Assembly: GCA_015272515.1 (NCBI GenBank)
Contig: JACYLN010000007.1
Location: 62,001-126,000, forward strand
Reading direction: 5' to 3'
Source of the DNA: Leptolyngbyaceae cyanobacterium C42_A2020_001
GTDB taxonomy: Bacteria; Cyanobacteriota; Cyanobacteriia; Leptolyngbyales; Leptolyngbyaceae
DNA: 64,000 nt
In this document: in pieces, positions 63,559-64,000 of the stretch
Layout: the number at the start of each line of letters is the position of its first letter
Position numbering within the stretch: the stretch's first letter is position 1
Notes under the pieces: model-generated
Databases searched by the model: none
Told to the model about the DNA's origin: nothing
Seen by the model: only the letters and a program-made list of their open reading frames with translations
Program-made: the position numbers and the translations under genes

Positions 63559-64000
63559 TTAAGTTCTTGGTGACAGGGGTGTGCCCAGTTGGGTTAAGTT
63601 GAGGGCATATCCGGCAGTAACCAGGTATACCGGGTTGGCAACAATTCCGATCTGGCATGTAAGGGCACCGAGGCGATCGCGAAAGGTACGTCCAATCGGG
63701 TAAGCAGGCACCACCCCCCAACCCGTTTCTTCGGCTACCACAATTAGCGTGCTGGATGAGTGAATCAACGCCTGGAGTAAACGTTGAGCCGTTTCTTCCC
63801 ACTGGGCTTCGTCTTGCTCTAAGCAATTTGCCAGCCAGGTGCCTAAAGAATCAATCAACAAGCAGGCTGACTCTGGAGCGTGCTGGATGGCGGTTGCCAG
63901 TTCCAGGGGAACGTGTTGAGTTATCCATTCTGGCGATCGCCGCTGTTGATGCCGCTGGATTCGAGCCTGCCATTCGGCATCGGTTGGATCGACCTGAGCT
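63559..64000 (-). CDS. cobU: Adenosylcobinamide kinase/guanylyltransferase (partial, runs off right edge)
   Basis: At least 147 residues; the N-terminus with the P-loop lies beyond the window. 'QRHQQRRSPEWITQHVPLEL' and 'ACLLIDSLGTWLANCLEQ' are CobU/CobP motifs, and 'IVVAEETGWGVVPAYPIGRT' plus 'VYLVTAGYALNL' match its end. It phosphorylates and guanylylates cobinamide in cobalamin synthesis. Confidence 0.92.
   Translation of the reverse strand, partial: AQVDPTDAEWQARIQRHQQRRSPEWITQHVPLELATAIQHAPESACLLIDSLGTWLANCLEQDEAQWEETAQRLLQALIHSSSTLIVVAEETGWGVVPAYPIGRTFRDRLGALTCQIGIVANPVYLVTAGYALNLTQLGTPLSPRT

Overview
The window is chromosomal DNA of an oxygenic cyanobacterium. Evidence: the palindrome GCGATCGC (HIP1) recurs throughout, and the window encodes Ycf3 (photosystem I assembly), NdhM (cyanobacterial/plastid NDH-1 subunit), CrtH-type carotenoid isomerase, haem oxygenase, a cyanobacterial type IV pilus set and many small cyanobacteria-type proteins. 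Gene content, many kinases and heptanucleotide repeats fit a filamentous, Leptolyngbya-like lineage, but the genus cannot be fixed from this sequence alone. No rRNA, tRNA, CRISPR array, insertion sequence or prophage was recognised. Two genes run off the ends: a RibD-type reductase on the left and CobU/CobP on the right.

Layout. 1-8.8 kb: partial RibD-like reductase, Cache-type histidine kinase, an unknown gene plus rnc (RNase III), sucC-sucD, and a beta-propeller/transglutaminase protein. 8.9-15 kb: hisA, a small conserved protein, a DUF362 protein, ycf3, gatC, a zinc-ribbon/coiled-coil membrane protein and an orphan histidine kinase. 15.2-20.5 kb: the pilus alignment/secretin operon pilM-pilN-pilO-pilQ, closed by a clear terminator. 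20.5-31.3 kb: small membrane or secreted proteins, upp, crtH (with a structured upstream region), haem oxygenase, ndhM, coaE, tldD and rarD. 31.4-37.2 kb: CapA-type phosphatase, aldose epimerase, a membrane Ser/Thr kinase and two small proteins. 37.4-41.4 kb: one very large gene encoding three TIR modules, one membrane segment and 14 WD40 repeats. 41.6-48 kb: a methyltransferase, then the leftward chaperone cluster grpE-dnaK-dnaJ-tusA-rsgA. 48.8-54 kb: pilB-pilT-pilC and an unknown gene 12 nt downstream. 54-64 kb: CHASE2 Ser/Thr kinase, LabA-like NYN protein, leuA, SpoIID/LytB protein, RNase Z and partial cobU.

How genes work together. The two pil clusters supply the inner-membrane platform (PilC, PilM, PilN, PilO), the motor ATPases (PilB, PilT) and the outer-membrane secretin (PilQ) of one type IV pilus machine. 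grpE-dnaK-dnaJ is a complete Hsp70 cycle, with a TusA-like protein and the ribosome-maturation GTPase RsgA in the same transcription direction.

Most interesting points. (1) The tandem triple-TIR/TM/14xWD40 protein, whose three TIR modules each carry their own helical spacer and whose middle TIR has diverged. (2) The upp-crtH gap, which holds a near-consensus promoter, an intrinsic terminator about 65 nt downstream (small RNA or attenuator) and a long hairpin just before the crtH start. (3) Heptanucleotide repeats that have entered coding sequence in rsgA and form the tusA-rsgA junction. (4) A perfect CRP-type half-site pair upstream of rarD. (5) Several perfect palindromes and tandem duplications in regulatory DNA.
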